From Saccharothrix australiensis (GTDB lineage: Bacteria; Actinomycetota; Actinomycetes; Mycobacteriales; Pseudonocardiaceae), in NCBI RefSeq assembly GCF_003634935.1, contig NZ_RBXO01000001.1, forward strand, positions 7,527,501 to 7,591,500: a stretch of 64,000 bases of DNA, written 5' to 3'. Both the position numbers and the translations under genes were made by a program. Under the pieces are notes generated by a model, which was not told the DNA's origin, did no database searches, and saw only the letters and a list, made by a program, of their open reading frames with translations. Of the stretch, positions 62,009 to 64,000 are shown piece by piece (the first letter of the stretch is position 1; each line of letters opens with the position of its first letter).

Positions 62009-63552
62009 GCGAGGTCGTCCGCGTAGCGGGCGCGGGTGCCGTCGCGGTCGATCTTCCTGGTGCGCGTGTGCACCAGCTCCGGCACCACGCGGACCGCGCC
62101 GGGCACGAGGTACGGCGGCACGTTCGCGCGCAGGTGGGCGATGACCTCCCGAGGCAGGGCGTCGGGATCGGCCTCCCGCCTGGGCACGACGAACGCGACC
62201 AGGCCGTTGTGCTCGTTCTTCTCGACCTCGACGACCACCACCGACGCGACACCGGGGTGCCGCCCGATCCAGAACTCGATCTCGCCGATGTCGACCCGGA
62301 TGCCGCGGACCTTGATGGTGAGGTCCGCCCGGCCGCGGAAGACCAGCGCGCCGGACGGGGTCGCCGCCACCAGGTCGCGGGTGCGGAAGTACCGCTTCGG
62401 CCCGTCGCCGAGGTCCAGCACCGGGAACCGCTCGGCGTTCAGCTCGTCGCGCGCGTGGTAGCCGAGCGCGATGTTGTCACCCGCCAGGTACAGCTCGCCC
62501 TCCGCGCCCGGCTCGGTGACGACCCGGCCCTCGTGCACGAGCTTCTGGTCGACGTGGGGCAGCGGCGCGCCGATGGGCACGACGTCGACCACCTCCCGGC
62601 CCGGTGCGACGCCGGGGCCGGACAGCTCCCACGCGTGGGTCACCAGGGCGGTCTCGGTCGAGCCGTAGGTGTTGAGCAGGCGGACGTGGTCCGCGCCGAG
62701 CCTGCGCCACTGCTCGACCATGTCCAGCCGCACCTGCTCGCCGCCGATCACGACGGTGCGCAGGGTCTTCGGCAGCTCCAGCTCCTCGTCCAGGAGGAAC
62801 CCGACGAACTCGTTCCAGAAGGAGGTGGGCAGGTTGAGCACCGACACCTCGTACTCCGCCAGGACGTAGTGCAGGTCGATGTCGGCCTGGTCGTCCATGA
62901 GCACGGCGGCGCCCCGGCCGAAGGCGGGCAGCAGCTCCTCCAGGCTGGTGTCCCAGAACAGCGGCGTGAAGTGCAGCACCCGGTCGTCCGGTCGCACGTC
63001 GTAGAGCCGGACCAGCTCGGGCACGACGGCGGCGATCGCGCGGAACGGCACCACGGCCGCCTTGGGCGTGCCCGTGCTGCCGGAGGTGTAGAGGACGTAG
63101 GCCGGGTCCTCCGGCGACACCGGCACCAGCACGTCCTCGCCGCCACCGGAGGTGACCGTCCACTCCGGACGGATCACCTCGGCGACCTCCGGCACCCGGT
63201 CCTCCGCCGACGTGGAGATGAGCTGGGTGCAGCCGAGGTCGCGCACCAGGGTCTCCAGCCGGCTCACCGGCGCGGCCGGGTCGAGCGCGCAGTACGCCCG
63301 GCCCGCGGCCCAGACGCCCAGCGCCGCGGCGATGGTGCGCGGGGTGAAGGCTTCGATGATCGCCACCGGCGCGGGTGACGGACCCGCCGCGCGCACCAGC
63401 CCGGCCGTCGAGCGGATCCAGTCGGCCAGCGTCGCGTAGTCGACCACCTCACCGTTGTGGACGATCGCGGTTCGACGGGGTTCCGCCGCGGCGATCGCGT
63501 AGACGTCCCGCACGACCTCCGCCACGATCCGCGGGTTCGCGACTGATTCCAT
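62005..63552 (-). CDS. Stand-alone NRPS-type adenylation enzyme, predicted beta-lysine specificity
   Basis: The 515-residue adenylate-forming enzyme has A3 YTSGSTGTPKAA (155-166), A4 FWDTSLEE, A5 NTYGSTE (294-300), A7 YFRTRDL, A8 GRADLTIKVRGIRVDIGEIE and the catalytic Lys500. No carrier domain is fused. Reading the ten specificity positions against GrsA gives D201 T202 E205 N240 V268 G270 T295 L303 V304 K500. From memory, beta-lysine domains of viomycin and streptothricin type read DTEDVGTxVK, so this differs mainly at one position. ATG at 63552 is chosen because GGGGGAT lies upstream. It is first in the operon with the exporter, carrier and aminomutase. Confidence 0.85.
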   Translation of the reverse strand: MESVANPRIVAEVVRDVYAIAAAEPRRTAIVHNGEVVDYATLADWIRSTAGLVRAAGPSPAPVAIIEAFTPRTIAAALGVWAAGRAYCALDPAAPVSRLETLVRDLGCTQLISTSAEDRVPEVAEVIRPEWTVTSGGGEDVLVPVSPEDPAYVLYTSGSTGTPKAAVVPFRAIAAVVPELVRLYDVRPDDRVLHFTPLFWDTSLEELLPAFGRGAAVLMDDQADIDLHYVLAEYEVSVLNLPTSFWNEFVGFLLDEELELPKTLRTVVIGGEQVRLDMVEQWRRLGADHVRLLNTYGSTETALVTHAWELSGPGVAPGREVVDVVPIGAPLPHVDQKLVHEGRVVTEPGAEGELYLAGDNIALGYHARDELNAERFPVLDLGDGPKRYFRTRDLVAATPSGALVFRGRADLTIKVRGIRVDIGEIEFWIGRHPGVASVVVVEVEKNEHNGLVAFVVPRREADPDALPREVIAHLRANVPPYLVPGAVRVVPELVHTRTRKIDRDGTRARYADDLA

Positions 63553-64000
63553 ATCCACAGATCCCCCATAAGGACACGCGCGCGGGCCCGGTCGGGACAC
63601 CGTTGATTTTACGGGCGAGTGCCGCACACACGCGAAAGGTCAGACCGCTGACTCACGAGAATGGTGGGGCGAGACGAACGCGCCGAGGTTCGACCACCGG
63701 GTGCGAACCTAACTATCCGGCGACGGCGACAACAAGCCGCAGTGACGCAGGACACATCATTGCTGCGGAAAGCCGCAGTCCGTCCACGGGACGCCCCGAC
63801 CACGCGTTCACAAATGACTCCCATTACCACCGGGCCGCCCCGCGCGCCGGACGGGAACGCGGCCGACCATTTCATCGCTCGTTCACCGGAACGTCGCACC
63901 CGACTCCGAACGGAGCGTGCCCTCACCCGCCGGGAGGAGCCGGTGCGGCATGTGCCGGGACCGCGTGACCATTCGTCGGAGCGTCGGCGGAAATATTTCA
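63553..64000. other. Upstream region of the adenylation operon
   Basis: About 450 bp, AT-richer than the rest, with no supported gene. A 106-codon minus-strand frame (63609-63926) has no recognised domain. The region may hold the operon promoter and its regulatory sites. The window ends here, so any further cluster genes are not visible. Confidence 0.5.
63706..63735 (-). promoter_or_regulatory. Candidate promoter of the adenylation operon
   Basis: On the minus strand TTGTTG (63730-63735) and TAGGTT (63706-63711) are 18 bp apart, giving a leader of about 150 nt. The match to consensus is moderate. Confidence 0.35.

Noticed and set aside
63609..63926. 106-codon minus-strand frame upstream of the adenylation gene
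   Set aside because: No domain, Arg/Ser-rich composition typical of a shadow frame, and no ribosome-binding site.

Overview
The window is a GC-rich actinobacterial chromosome segment, most likely from the Pseudonocardiales (Saccharothrix, Actinosynnema or Lentzea type). The evidence is very high third-position GC, many GTG starts, an ESX-4 type VII secretion locus placed between glmM-rpsI-rplM and truA-rplQ-rpoA, mycobacteria-like ribosomal proteins, and several Gly/Met-rich secretion-substrate candidates. Genus-level identity is inference. Almost every gene is housekeeping or secretion-related. No tRNA, rRNA, transposase, integrase or CRISPR array was seen.

Left part (1-12.6 kb): a repeat-rich non-coding tract comes first. 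It has an array of palindromic sites about 27 bp apart and a duplicated fragment of the neighbouring nnr gene. Then come nnr (NAD(P)HX repair), glmS, an alpha/beta hydrolase, a run of genes for putative ESX substrates or accessory proteins, and glmM, rpsI and rplM. glmS and glmM serve UDP-GlcNAc and cell-wall synthesis.

ESX-4 part (13-29 kb): two WXG100 proteins, a short accessory protein, an Hsp70-like/Rv3446c-type membrane protein, eccC, divergent eccD-mycP, two more helical substrate-like proteins, eccB, then eccE and an unknown gene coupled to it. With EccB, EccC, EccD, EccE and MycP this is a complete type VII secretion machine in the same place as the M. tuberculosis ESX-4 locus, which lacks eccE. 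A nested perfect palindrome sits between eccC and the Hsp70-like gene.

Middle (29-32.8 kb): a GT4 glycosyltransferase faces a PIG-L deacetylase coupled to a flippase-like membrane protein. The last two carry in-frame low-complexity repeat expansions. Right of this (32.8-56.3 kb) are truA and the alpha, spc, S10 and str ribosomal operons, all on the minus strand: rplQ-rpoA-rpsD-rpsK-rpsM-rpmJ-infA, two DUF1707 genes, map-adk-secY, rplO through rpsJ, tuf-fusA-rpsG-rpsL. Ribosomal protein S12 carries arginine at position 43, a residue known to confer streptomycin resistance in other bacteria.

Right end (56.6-64 kb): a compact five-gene minus-strand operon encodes a stand-alone adenylation enzyme, a heterodimeric ABC exporter, a free carrier protein and a lysine 2,3-aminomutase-type radical SAM enzyme. 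The adenylation specificity residues and the aminomutase substrate residues both point to beta-lysine. This looks like a beta-lysine activation and export cassette, possibly the edge of a larger natural-product cluster running past the window.
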